Origin: Phellopilus nigrolimitatus
Lineage: Eukaryota > Basidiomycota > Agaricomycetes > Hymenochaetales > Hymenochaetaceae
Assembly: GCA_021029095.1 (NCBI GenBank)
Contig: JAJOHG010000205.1
Span: forward strand, 1 to 45,494
Direction: 5' to 3'
DNA: 45,494 nt
Below are positions 11,387 to 20,000 of this stretch, piece after piece. The translations under genes and the position numbers were made by a program. Numbering within the stretch: position 1 is the stretch's first letter; each line of letters begins with the position of its first letter. A model generated the notes under the pieces. The model searched no databases and was not told the origin of the DNA. It worked only from the letters and a program-made list of their open reading frames with translations.

Positions 11387-11954
11387 GTGAGCGGCGTAAG
11401 CGGAGAGGCTGTTTCCGCAGTTGCTGCTACCGTTGCGTTATAATGGCCGCGTCCACTGCTGATCTCCTCTTCCAAGCTCGCTGTAGTCTGAATAACCATA
11501 CATTCTCTACCAGCTCTTTGTCGATCATCATCGCTTTGTCTCGCATCACCGCACTCATCCACTAACCTCGCACTCTGTCATACGTCCTCTCCACCCACTG
11601 TGCACGTCTTCCGCATGATAGTATCATATCTCTAACATCCTTGTGTGCGCACTGTGTTGTATTACTTTTTTTTTCTCACTCGTCCGAGTACGGGTGGCTG
11701 CTTGTTTGATATAATCGAAGATTTCTTATAGAACCGGCTGTTGCGTGGAAATGAAATAAATACGTGTTGGCTTTCTCGTTCGTGGACTGCAGGAATCCAG
11801 GCTACACAATGGGTATGTATACAGGACAGCGTATGCCCTTGGCGGCGGCGCACAAAAGGTGTAAAAAAGAAACCTTTTGTATGAATGCATACCATTTCTC
11901 TTAGTTTCATCAACATCTATGTAACACATTCCTACGACTCTGGCTCAACTGAAT
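11387..11954. other. 3' flank with a dispersed repeat (about 11768-11893)
   Basis: No gene seen. The reverse complement of 11768-11893 is recognisably the same sequence as 31271-31380: both read GGTATG..., AAGGGCATAC, CTGTCCTGTATACAT, CATTGTGTAGCCTGGA and TGCAGTCCACG in order. This marks one end of a dispersed repeat family in inverted orientation 19.5 kb away. The copy abuts the truncated P-loop pseudogene. Confidence 0.6.
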
Positions 11955-12420
11955 TGTCAGGGACTCCGCCGGGGAGTCAGATCTAGTCAAGAGCTCGCTC
12001 GAGGCTCGGTCCCGAGAAGCCACAACGGGCCGCACAATATCATGCGCGCGCGCAACTTGATCTCCTGCGACGATGGCTGAAGCGGCGCCGCCAGACCCAC
12101 CCGCGTGGGGCTCGACCCGCCGCTCGCGCTGTACTTCGCGCGGCTCGCGCGGCGCACGCTCGCGCGCCTCCTGGGCCGCGTGCCGGGGTGCCCCGAGCGC
12201 GCCAGCATCCTGTGGTGGGCGTTCGCGCACCACGCGCCGGCGCGCGGCGCGGGGCTCCGCGCGGACGGCGTGCACGTCCACGCCGGCGGGAGGGTGCGCC
12301 GGCTCGGCGGATGGGGGGCGGGAGCTGGCGGACTGGAAGCGCGCCGTGGCGGAGATGGTCCGGCGGGAGTGAAGGAGGCGCTGTAGATTATGTTTTGCAT
12401 GTCAAGTCTGAAAGAAACGC
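11955..12420 (+). pseudogene. Internally deleted copy of the P-loop kinase-like gene
   Basis: This is an inverted duplicate of the gene at 28,848-29,694. The promoter matches closely (for example GGACTCCGCCGG, GAGTCAGATCTAGTCA and CTCGAGGCTCGGT), as do the start region (ATGGCTGAAGCGGCG against ATGTCTGAAGCGGCG), the C-terminal half (GLDPPLALYFARLARRTLAR) and the 3' flank (GGAGGCGCTGTAGATTATG). Everything between codon 5 and the last exon, including the P-loop, is missing, so it cannot bind nucleotide in the usual way. The remaining reading frames also shift relative to the start. The retained promoter means it may still be transcribed. Confidence 0.75.
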
Positions 12421-12913
12421 GTGGATTGCTTGGAAACTTCGGCCGAAATACTTTCCATTAAAGATGTATTACAAATCCTCGTGCAGGCTGAGCCGCAGCC
12501 GACCGCCGGCCTTCTCATGAAATCAAAGCACTGTGAGCATACCATTACACCTCGAAACAAGGCCGCGAAAGGGAGCTGTCCGAACCGGGTACCGAAATAC
12601 ATTATGTACGGGTGTACTGGTCTATCCAACGCTTGGAGCTCGGGAACGCACGCACGAACGCACGGGGAACATGCAGTCGTAAAGCTACACTACACTGCTG
12701 CCTTCTTGCCGGGGGGTGAAAGCGGGCGAGAAAGGGCGGAAAACGCGGAGAAAAACAACACAAAGAGGAGGGGGAAGGTTCCGCACAATCAGTGGTCCAA
12801 CAAAACAGCCGAAGACCAATAACGTTAATCCAAAAGGTAAGGCGCAGACAAAGCACTACGTTTCCTATCGTATACTCCGTCGCAAGAAGAAGAACAGACC
12901 CACACGCGGGGGG
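12421..12913. other. Intergenic, no gene seen
   Basis: Spacer between the P-loop pseudogene and the 3' end of the ZIP gene (minus strand). No coding pattern or repeat was recognised on either strand beyond short purine-rich tracts around 12,720-12,780. Confidence 0.55.
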
Positions 12914-14364
12914 CTACGCCCAGCGCCCGAGGAGCGCCATGAGCCCGGCGCCAGCGAGCATGCACACGCTCGCGTATGCGAGCTTCGCGGAGCCCGCGCG
13001 CGCCATCTCGCGGCTGAACAGAAACTCGTGCGCGAGCAGCTCGACGAGGCCCGTGTACACGAGGATGCCCGCGCTGAGCGCGTCGAGCACGCCGGCCACC
13101 GCGGACGCGCGCGCGGAGCCCGGGTTGTACGCCGCGCGCACGCCGAGCCCCGCGGCGATCCCGACGGGCGTCGTCAGCCCGTAGAGCACCGCCGCGGCGA
13201 CCGCGACGTAGTCGTACCGCGCGGGCAGCCGCAGGAACGCGAGGCGCGAGCCGAGCCCGAGGCCCTCGAACATTTCTGGCGGTGTGCGCGCGGAAGCGTC
13301 AGCGTCAGGCACTCGCTTTTTTTTTCCCTTTCGAGAGGCAGCGGGGTGGTAACTCACGGTGGAAGATGATGACGACGAAGAGCACCTTGAAGTCCGGGTC
13401 GACCGCGAGCGTGAGCCCGATGAGGATGCTGTGCAGCAGGACGCCGAACTCGAGCGTGAAGATGCCCACGATCTGCGCGAGCGCGGAGTCGCCGAGGCCG
13501 TCTTCGTGCTCGTGCTCGTGCGCGTGCGCGTGGTCGTGCGCATCGGGCTTTGAAGGCACCACGGAGGCCTTCTCGATGTCGCTGGGCGCGCGCGAGGCCT
13601 CGTCGGACTCGGGGCCGTGCGCGGCGTGCGCGGCGCCGTGGCCGTGGCCGTGTGCATCTGGAAGGAGGCCGATTATCAGACCAAGCGCGGAAGACGTTTC
13701 GATCTGCGCGCACCGTACGAAATGCCGAGCCGGGCGAGCCTGGCCGTGCCCCAGCGGAACGCGGCGAGCTCGACGAAGAAGATGCTGAAGATGCTGAGCA
13801 TGCAGAGCGCGAGCGCCCAGGGCTGGTAGGGGTGGCGAAAAAAATAGGGCTCAGGCTCAGCACGTGGGGGGGGCGCACGCGAGGAAGGGGGCAGAGGGGA
13901 CGCACGTATTCCTGCCAGGCGCCCGTCAGACACGCCGACCCGAGCTCGTCGATCGCGGGGTCGAGCAGGTGGATGAATGCGGTGGCGATGATGACGCCCG
14001 AGCCGAAGTACTTTGCGAACCTGTTGTTTTCACCCGCCGCCGGCGTCAGGGTCAGCATGTTATTCGACGACGACGAGTTCGAATCGAGAAAAAAAAAAAA
14101 AACAAGAGAAAAACGGGATACGCACTCGAAGGCGGCCTTGGGCACGACGTTCCGGAGGCGCGTGCGGTGGGCGACGACGGGGAAGAGGGCGCCGAACATG
14201 GAGCCGGCCATGACGATGAAGATGGAGGCGACGCGGAGGTGGAAGAACGCGTCGCTCCCGCCGCCGCCGCTGCAGTTGAGCGCGTCGTCGCCGCCGCCGC
14301 CGCCGGCGTCGGATTCGGTCGCGGAGGGGCCCGCGGCGCTGCTGCTGCTGAGCGTGGACGACAT
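12914..14364 (-). CDS. ZIP-family zinc/iron transporter (Zrt1/Zrt2-like)
   Basis: Five exons on the minus strand (14364-14126, 14020-13906, 13822-13714, 13657-13358, 13275-12914) total 1125 nt, a 374-residue protein. Eight membrane helices are visible. Key family motifs are HSILIGLTLAV in helix 4 and HQMFEGLGLGSRL in helix 5, which contain the metal-coordinating His and Glu residues. The loop between helices 3 and 4 is His-rich (DAHGHGHGAAHAAHG and HDHAHAHEHEHEDG), the usual cytosolic metal-sensing loop. The N-terminus precedes the first helix with a Gly/Ser-rich segment containing a Cys. It imports Zn2+ (or Fe2+) across the plasma or vacuolar membrane. Introns are short; the first contains a long A/T homopolymer. 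Start ATG 14364 is the first in frame. Confidence 0.93.
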
Positions 14365-14668
14365 CGGCGGTTGGGTTCGGGGGTCTGCGGGCGCGGTGTC
14401 GGCGACAGCGGCGACGGTGACGGCGATGGGCGGTGGATGCGGGGAGGATACGGACTGGCAGCGTTGGACATGGCTACGGAACGGGGGACGTATATGTAAC
14501 AGACAGCCAAAGAAAATAAAAAAGGACCCTGACTGGGACGGTCCTCATTACCTCGCAGTCCAATCATCGCCTTCCCCTTACGGATCCTATGTCATATACC
14601 ATGCATACATGCATATTTTGCAATTCTCAAGTCTGTTTCAGAGACAGTGTAATGCAAATACAGCTACA
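14365..14668. promoter_or_regulatory. Upstream region of the ZIP gene
   Basis: About 300 bp upstream of the ZIP start (minus strand), bounded on the right by a duplicated block. No zinc-responsive element was identified with confidence. No gene seen. Confidence 0.4.
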
Positions 14669-15117
14669 CAAACATCATCATGGGGAAGGGGGAAGGGGGG
14701 ATTTGGAAGACGTTCCGGCCGGCGTCACGACCTCGCCTCTCGCCACACACTGGTAAAATGAGGATGAAACGTGCAAACTGAGCTGAAATGCTAGACGCAC
14801 CTCTGACGCCATGAGCACTCTAGACTCTGGCGCTCGAATGCAGCTAATCTAGCGCTGGCCCTCCCTCTACTTTTCGCCCTGGTCATGACCAGCGAGTACA
14901 GTAACGGTGAAAGCAAGCCCACACAGGGTCTACAAACTCGAGTACCGAATGGTACTTGTATTGTGCGGCCCGAGTTATATTCAGAATCAGAGACGTGGGC
15001 CGTCTCCACCGAGTGCAACCCTCGCAGTCATGGCCATCGATCCGAAGCAGCGTCCACAGAACATATGCGGACTTACTCACGCTGCGCCACATGTTGCACC
15101 TTCTTGTCATCCATATC
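14669..15117. repeat. Segmental duplication block A, copy 1
   Basis: This is near-identical to 17,777-18,215 in the same orientation. Both begin AACATCATCATGGGGAAGG and run through GGAAGACGTTCCGGCCGGCG, GTACCGAATGGTACTTGTAT and TTCTTGTCATCCATA. The copies differ by small indels and by the length of a GGGGAA-type microsatellite near their left end. No coding function was recognised inside. In copy 2 the block leads directly into a Sec1-like exon; here it does not. Confidence 0.85.
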
Positions 15118-15302
15118 CATGGATCTCCGGTTCGCCTCTTATCAGCAGAGTAGACCACGATATCCAAACAACCGGAGCTGAGAAAGTGAACTCGAAGCCT
15201 CCGAGTGGCAGAGCGCCGACAGAAAATCGTAACCACGTCGATGATTGCCGTATTTGGCGCTTCGGTGGCAATCGATTCCCACTGTCTCCCTGATGCAGGC
15301 TC

Positions 15303-15444
15303 GACGCGCGGGGGCATGGGGAAGCTTGCCACGGCACCGCGCCCCGTGCCGAGCCTGTCGATGTCGTCCGTGCAGAGCACAGACTCGGGCGTTGGGGACG
15401 GCTCGGGGAAGCCGAAGAAGAAGCGCGGATTCTTCAAGTTTTGA
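15303..15444 (+). pseudogene. 3' end fragment of a Sec1-like gene, copy 1
   Basis: An open frame ending in TGA (15442-15444) encodes a Ser-rich, basic tail: GKLATAPRPVPSLSMSSVQS and then SGKPKKKRGFFKF. The same tail occurs at about 19,052-19,189, where it is preceded by Sec1-type sequence. It has no start codon or upstream exons here, so it is a gene fragment carried in a duplicated block with its original 3' flank. Confidence 0.55.
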
Positions 15445-15917
15445 GGACCTTGCTGCGGCCGTGGTGGCTGTTGAGGACGGGTTTTGCGTTTTGGTTTCTC
15501 GACCTTCTTCTGTATTTTCGTTTTGTCGGTTTGTAAACTAATGGGGAGCATGTAATATTATATAGTAGACATTTAGCGTAATGTAATGGCGAGGACTCGG
15601 GATATGGGACGAGGATGAGTTTGAGTTCATGGGCTTTTTCCCATTATGCTCGTAACTATAAGCTTATAGTATTCCTTACTCGCTGTACATGTGGATGTCA
15701 TCGAGTTGCACACAATATAGAAAGTTTGCTTCCGTCCTAATATTGCGCTGGTTCTCGACGTGGCTGAGTCGGACAGCCACACTCAACCGTGAGAATATAT
15801 CGCATAACACGCGTTTGTCGCGTTTATAGGCAGGGCCACATCGATCGTGTTGACCTTGTTCAACTCAATCTACTACCACTACCACCTCGCTCGTGCATCC
15901 CGTTGCTATAGCGGACG
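15445..15917. promoter_or_regulatory. Sec1-like 3' flank and promoter of the NTD gene, copy 1
   Basis: This is duplicated almost exactly at 19,190-19,656. It contains the 3' flank of the Sec1-like fragment, a region with GGGCTTTTTCCCATTATGCTCG, and the promoter of the following gene with CGCATAACACGCGTTTGTCG and TTTATAGGC. The third copy (about 24,570-24,680) keeps the core CATAACACGCGTTTTATAGGC, so this element is the best candidate for the shared core promoter. Confidence 0.6.
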
Positions 15918-16467
15918 ATGTCTGAGGCCATCCCTCGTCTTAACCTCGGGCCCAAACGCTCTGCCTCGTCTGGGAACTCCCCGGATCGCAGTGACGTTCG
16001 GCGAGTCAGCACGGAAGTCGACGCGGAAATCAGCAACTTCATCCGTAGTATTCCTGGCACGAAAATTTTGGCATACGCTATCAAAGTTAAAGATGAAGGA
16101 ACGCTATCCACTCGCGGCGCTCTCGCTTCCATGGGCCCTGACGTCTTGTCTGACCTCGCAGACTTCTGCGAAAAGTATGGCTTCAAGAATTTTCATACGG
16201 ACTTGAAACATCGAGAGAAATGCAAGACTCGCCTTGACCAAATGGCGGAGCAAGATGTGAACGAGCTCGGGAGACTGTTATCCGTGGCATTGATTTTGAC
16301 CATGGACGGTCCCAAAGCGCCATCTGAGCGCCTGTTTTCAGTATCGGCTTGGGAAGAGGTCTTGAATCATGGTCAGCGTTCGTGAAATGCTCATAGTGAA
16401 ACACCTGTCTGATGTGAAACTAGCTTTTTTCGATGCTCCTTCCACAACGTCCACGTACTCTGGATGA
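15918..16467 (+). CDS. Truncated NTD-family protein, copy 1 (recombinant)
   Basis: The ATG at 15918 opens an uninterrupted 155-residue frame (to 16385). Splicing as in copy 2 (donor after AATCATG, acceptor ACTAG near 16425) would instead end at a TGA at 16465-16467. It has the N-terminal domain shared with the large NTPase gene (EISNFIRS, DFCEKYGFKNFHTDLKHREK) but no P-loop or later part. The first about 350 nt match copy 2 (19,657) closely. The last about 120 nt (VALILTMDGPKAPSERLFSV) and all downstream sequence match copy 3 (24,681). The domain is of unknown function; I do not recognise it. Expression as a short stand-alone protein is possible because the promoter is retained. Confidence 0.6.
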
Positions 16468-17776
16468 ACGATCAGTGAGGGTATATGTTGTTGCTCAAGC
16501 AAAAGGTGTGTTATTCCGATGATCACGTAGGAGGGACTTGGACCTGACACGGCTTTACTGACCATTTTCCAAGACAGAAGTCGCGAATTTGACCGAATAC
16601 GCATGTATGTATGGCTCTGGTCTACTCACTGCTGTCGCATAAATAACGTGGCGAAATGGTCTGGAAGCCGCAGCTTACGCAGGATGTCTGGCCAGTTAAC
16701 GTAATTCAAATACAACATGCGTGGCTTAGGTAGAGCTGACTATGTGCAATATATTTCCTGGTCTGCCCTCGCGTTTTCGTGCCTCATACGGATCGGACTA
16801 TAAATTCTGGACTACATCGTGCTTGTCGACGTCTGTCATCCTTTTACAGACGGCATAGATCTTAGCCAAGGCTTGCAAGGGGTTGCAACAGGCTGTACAT
16901 TCCCGTCGATTCATAAGTGTCTCAACCGAGGAAGCGATTTACATGTACTTACAGCTCTTTGCATAACTAATGACAGACGTGAATCATACTGAAACGAAAT
17001 AAGTTCACATTATGAATTAATATAATCAAGATTTCGACACCATGCCTATGTCACGCTGTCCGACATCAACAACCAACTTATGTAATACATCCGAGGATGT
17101 GCAGAGCGTAGACATCATATGCTCGGGCGAGAAGAAAATTATGCCAGCCAAATCACGGTAATTGATGGTTCCTTGACCATTATCCTTCATTTGTTTTGGA
17201 ATATTGGGCTGTGAAAAATGTATTTGTGCGGCGTGTTTTGTCTATTCTATTGTTTGTAGATCGCCAAATCTCTGAACATGTCCATGCGAATTTGTCTGTT
17301 GAGTAGATTTGCTAATACACAAGTATAAAAAGTTGTTGGAGTTCCAGAGAACCATCCGGTGCACGTTGAAATCTCGTTGACTGTCATGAATTATGCAAAG
17401 AGCTATAAATCACATAAAAGAATAAGGAACTGCGGGCTGCCGCAAAGGCACGTCTCGGAGCGGACTTTGGGGAACCACGTGTCCGTATGTGCATGGAAGG
17501 ATCAACGGAGATCGGCAGGGTCGGCATATGTCGGCGAGAAGGAAAAAGAGAGCATGCCGGCCGACGGCCGACGCTCTCCCGCACCGACCAGGACTACCGT
17601 GGACACAGAATGGCGACTTGCTTATCGTCGTGGTTTAAATTTTCAGCTGGCTTTTATCACTTATCCTTCATCCACCAGGTACTCGTCGAGCTGTCGACGT
17701 CTCGTTGCCAAACTCGGAGTTCAGAACAGCCACGATGACCTCCAAGCCCGACTGGACCAAGATCGACCAGCCCGAA
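16270..17776. repeat. Segmental duplication block C, copy 1
   Basis: This about 1.5-kb block is duplicated at 25,070-26,558 in the same orientation with only scattered substitutions and small indels. It includes the 3' part of the truncated NTD gene, about 900 bp without coding sequence, and the promoter and first 14 codons of a gamma-glutamyltranspeptidase gene. At 17,776 it stops abruptly inside that gene and joins block A copy 2. No other gene was seen inside. Confidence 0.88.
17735..17776 (+). pseudogene. 5' fragment of gamma-glutamyltranspeptidase
   Basis: ATG plus 13 codons ([14 protein letters not shown]) are identical to the start of the gene at 26,517. The sequence then switches to AACATCATCATGGGG, the left end of block A. 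The fragment shows the exact breakpoint of a rearrangement. Confidence 0.85.
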
Positions 17777-18215
17777 CATCATCATGGGGAAGGGGGAAGG
17801 GGGAAGGGGGAAGGGGGATTTGGAAGACGTTCCGGCCGGCGTCACGACCTCGCCTCTCTCGCCACACTGGTGAAATGAGGATGAAACGTGCATACTGAGC
17901 TGAAATGCTAGACCTACCTCTGACGCCATGCGCACTCTAGACTCTGAAGCGCGCTGACCCTCGCTCTACTTTCCACCCTGGTCATGACCATCGAGTACAG
18001 TAGCGGTGAAAGCAGGCATACACAGGGTCTACAAACTCGAGTACCGAATGGTACTTGTATCGTGCGGCCCGAGTTATATTCAGAATCAGACGTGGGCCGT
18101 CTCCACCGAGTGCAACCCTCGCAGTCATGGCCATCCATCGATCCGAAGCAGCGTCCACAGAACAGATGCGGACTTACTCACGCTGCGCCACATGCTGCAT
18201 CTTCTTGTCATCCAT
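17777..18215. repeat. Segmental duplication block A, copy 2, with expanded microsatellite
   Basis: Same sequence as 14,669-15,117. Near its left end (about 17,784-17,819) a GGGGAAG unit is repeated about five times, compared with about two in copy 1. The block ends at CTTCTTGTCATCCATAG, where a Sec1-like exon begins. Confidence 0.85.
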
Positions 18216-18217
18216 AG

Positions 18218-19189
18218 GGATTCATGGACGATCTGAAGGTACAGTCGAATATCCAATAATGCATGAGGTCCGTCCCGAATTTTCGTATGCATTAGTAGAT
18301 CATATGCAGTAGTAGATGTCACTTTATCGTGACAGCGTGTGACTTTGTAGGATGCTCTTGTCACGCCAGCTAGCACTGGGAAGAAAAATGCTTGACAATA
18401 TCCCCTTTTGAAAAATTGTTGGGGCTGGCACCACAATATGAAACCATGCTAGTTGTTTAGAGTAAGATGTTTCAAAGCATATTTTGGTTGAATTATAGCA
18501 TGTCTCTGGCACACTTTGTCTCTCTTGGCTTATGAGCTCAAGGGTAATATGGTGCTTGATTGTTGCGAGGCCTCCGTTTTTTTGCCTCCATGACAAAGTT
18601 TGCGTAGCAGTTCGAAAGAGCGTTGATTTCGCTTCTGTCCTTATAATTTTTTTGCATGCCGGCTGTCAAATATATTTAATATCTTGCCGGGATCACCATC
18701 GGGGTACGAGGTGCATCAAATCTTGACAAAAAATTACCCAAAAAGGCATATTTATTAATGCATATGGGCAAAACTCGTATGCAGTATTCGATATTGGATT
18801 TTATGCATATCTTGGCGGGGACGAAGTCGGTTCCGCCGTCTCGTATGCATTAGTAGCTCATATGCATTATTACCTTATGCATTATTAGAAAGTCGACTGT
18901 ACTTACTCGAGGTCGAGGGTGCTGGTTCACACGCGCCGCCGAACGGACTGCGCGAGGCGTGCGGTTCGTTCCAGCGCTACTTCGACGAGCGTTACTTCAC
19001 GCAGCCGCAGCCGCCGCCGCCGCGGTCTGTATCCGCGCCGGCAGTCGAGCATCGCGGGGGCGTGGGGAAGCTTGCCACGGCACCGCGCCTCGTGCCGAGC
19101 CTGTCGATGTCGTCCGTGCAGAGCGCAGACTCGGGCGCTGGGGACGGCTCGGGGAAGCCGAAGAAGAAGCGCGGATTCTCCAAGTTTTG
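18218..19189 (+). pseudogene. Sec1/Munc18-like 3' gene fragment, split by a DNA transposon (copy 2)
   Basis: After an acceptor-like CCATAG, sequence encoding GFMDDLKV runs to 18,240. It resumes after a 658-bp insertion as LEVEGAGSHAPPNGLREA, then FQRYFDERYFTQPQPPPP and the basic tail SGKPKKKRGFSKF with TGA at about 19,187-19,189. The pattern F(I/M)DDLKxLExxGxGS...YDExY(F/Y)T is what I expect at the C-terminus of fungal Sec1 proteins, which bind syntaxins in exocytosis; this is recalled, not searched. There is no start, no upstream exons, and the frame across the insertion is shifted, so it is a pseudogene. A fragment of the preceding part of such a protein lies at 27,199-27,340. Confidence 0.55.
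18242..18899. mobile_element. Non-autonomous TIR element inserted in the Sec1-like fragment (TA-flanked)
   Basis: The ends read CAGTCGAATATCCAATAATG (left) and, reverse-complemented, CAGTCGACTTTCTAATAATG (right), with TA dinucleotides at 18,240-41 and 18,900-01. This is the form of a Tc1/mariner-superfamily element (CAGT ends, TA target). The interior has no transposase and contains several ATGCAT-containing subterminal repeats, including two direct copies of CGTATGCATTAGTAG about 560 bp apart. It is a defective or MITE-like copy. Confidence 0.75.
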
Positions 19190-20000
19190 AGGACCTTGCT
19201 GCGGCCGTGGTGGATGTTGAGGACGGGTTTTGCGTTTTGATTTCTCGACCTTCTTCTGTATTTTTGTTTTGTCGTTTTGTAAACTAATGGGGAGCATGTA
19301 ATATTATATAGTAGACCTTAAGCAAAATGTAATGACGAGGACATGGAACGAGGATGAGTTTGAGTTCATGGGCTTTTTCCCATTATGCTCGTAACTATAA
19401 GCTTATAGTATCCCTTACTCGCTGTACATGTGGATGTCATCGAGTTGCACACAATATAAAAAGTTTGCTTCCGTCCTATTGTTAGGCTGGTTCTCGACGT
19501 GGCTGAGTCGGACAGCCACACTCAACCGTGAGAATAAATCGCATAACACGCGTTTGTCGCGTTTATAGGCAGGGCCACATCGATCGTGTTGACCTTGTTC
19601 AACTCAATCTACTACCACTACCACCTCGCTCGTGCATCTCGTTGCTATAGCGGACGATGTCTGAGGCCATCCCTCGTCTTAACCTCGGGCCCAAACGCTC
19701 TGCCCCGTCTGGGAACTCCCCGGATCGCAGAGTCAGCACGGAAGTCGACGAGGAAATCAGTAACTTCATCCGTAGTCTTCCTGGCATGACAGGTTTTTCA
19801 TACACTATCAGGGCTGAAGAGGAAGGAACGCTATCCGGATCTATAGACAACCCTCTGCGTGAAACGGGTCCTCGTATCTTGTATAAGCTCGTAGACTTCT
19901 GCGAAAAGTATGGCTTCAAGAATTTTCATACGGACTTGAAACATCGAGAGAAATGCAAGAATCGCCTTGACCAAATGGCGAAGCAAGATGTGAACGAACT
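19040..20000. repeat. Segmental duplication block B, copy 2
   Basis: This matches 15,297-16,250: the Sec1-like tail, its 3' flank, the shared promoter and about 350 nt of the NTD gene. The copies differ by small indels, for example loss of 12 nt after GATCGCAG in the NTD gene. The block overlaps the start of the large NTPase gene and the end of the Sec1-like fragment. Confidence 0.85.

Noticed and set aside
12073..12520. Overlapping Arg/Ala-rich plus-strand frames as new genes
   Set aside because: They are readings of the deleted P-loop copy; only the frame homologous to the parent is meaningful, and it is truncated.
13550..14761. 403-codon plus-strand frame opposite the ZIP gene
   Set aside because: It is a GC-rich antisense shadow of ZIP exons with Arg-rich low-complexity text and no domain.
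14883..15551. 222-codon minus-strand frame
   Set aside because: It runs antisense across a duplicated block and the Sec1-like tail; the equivalent frame in copy 2 is broken.
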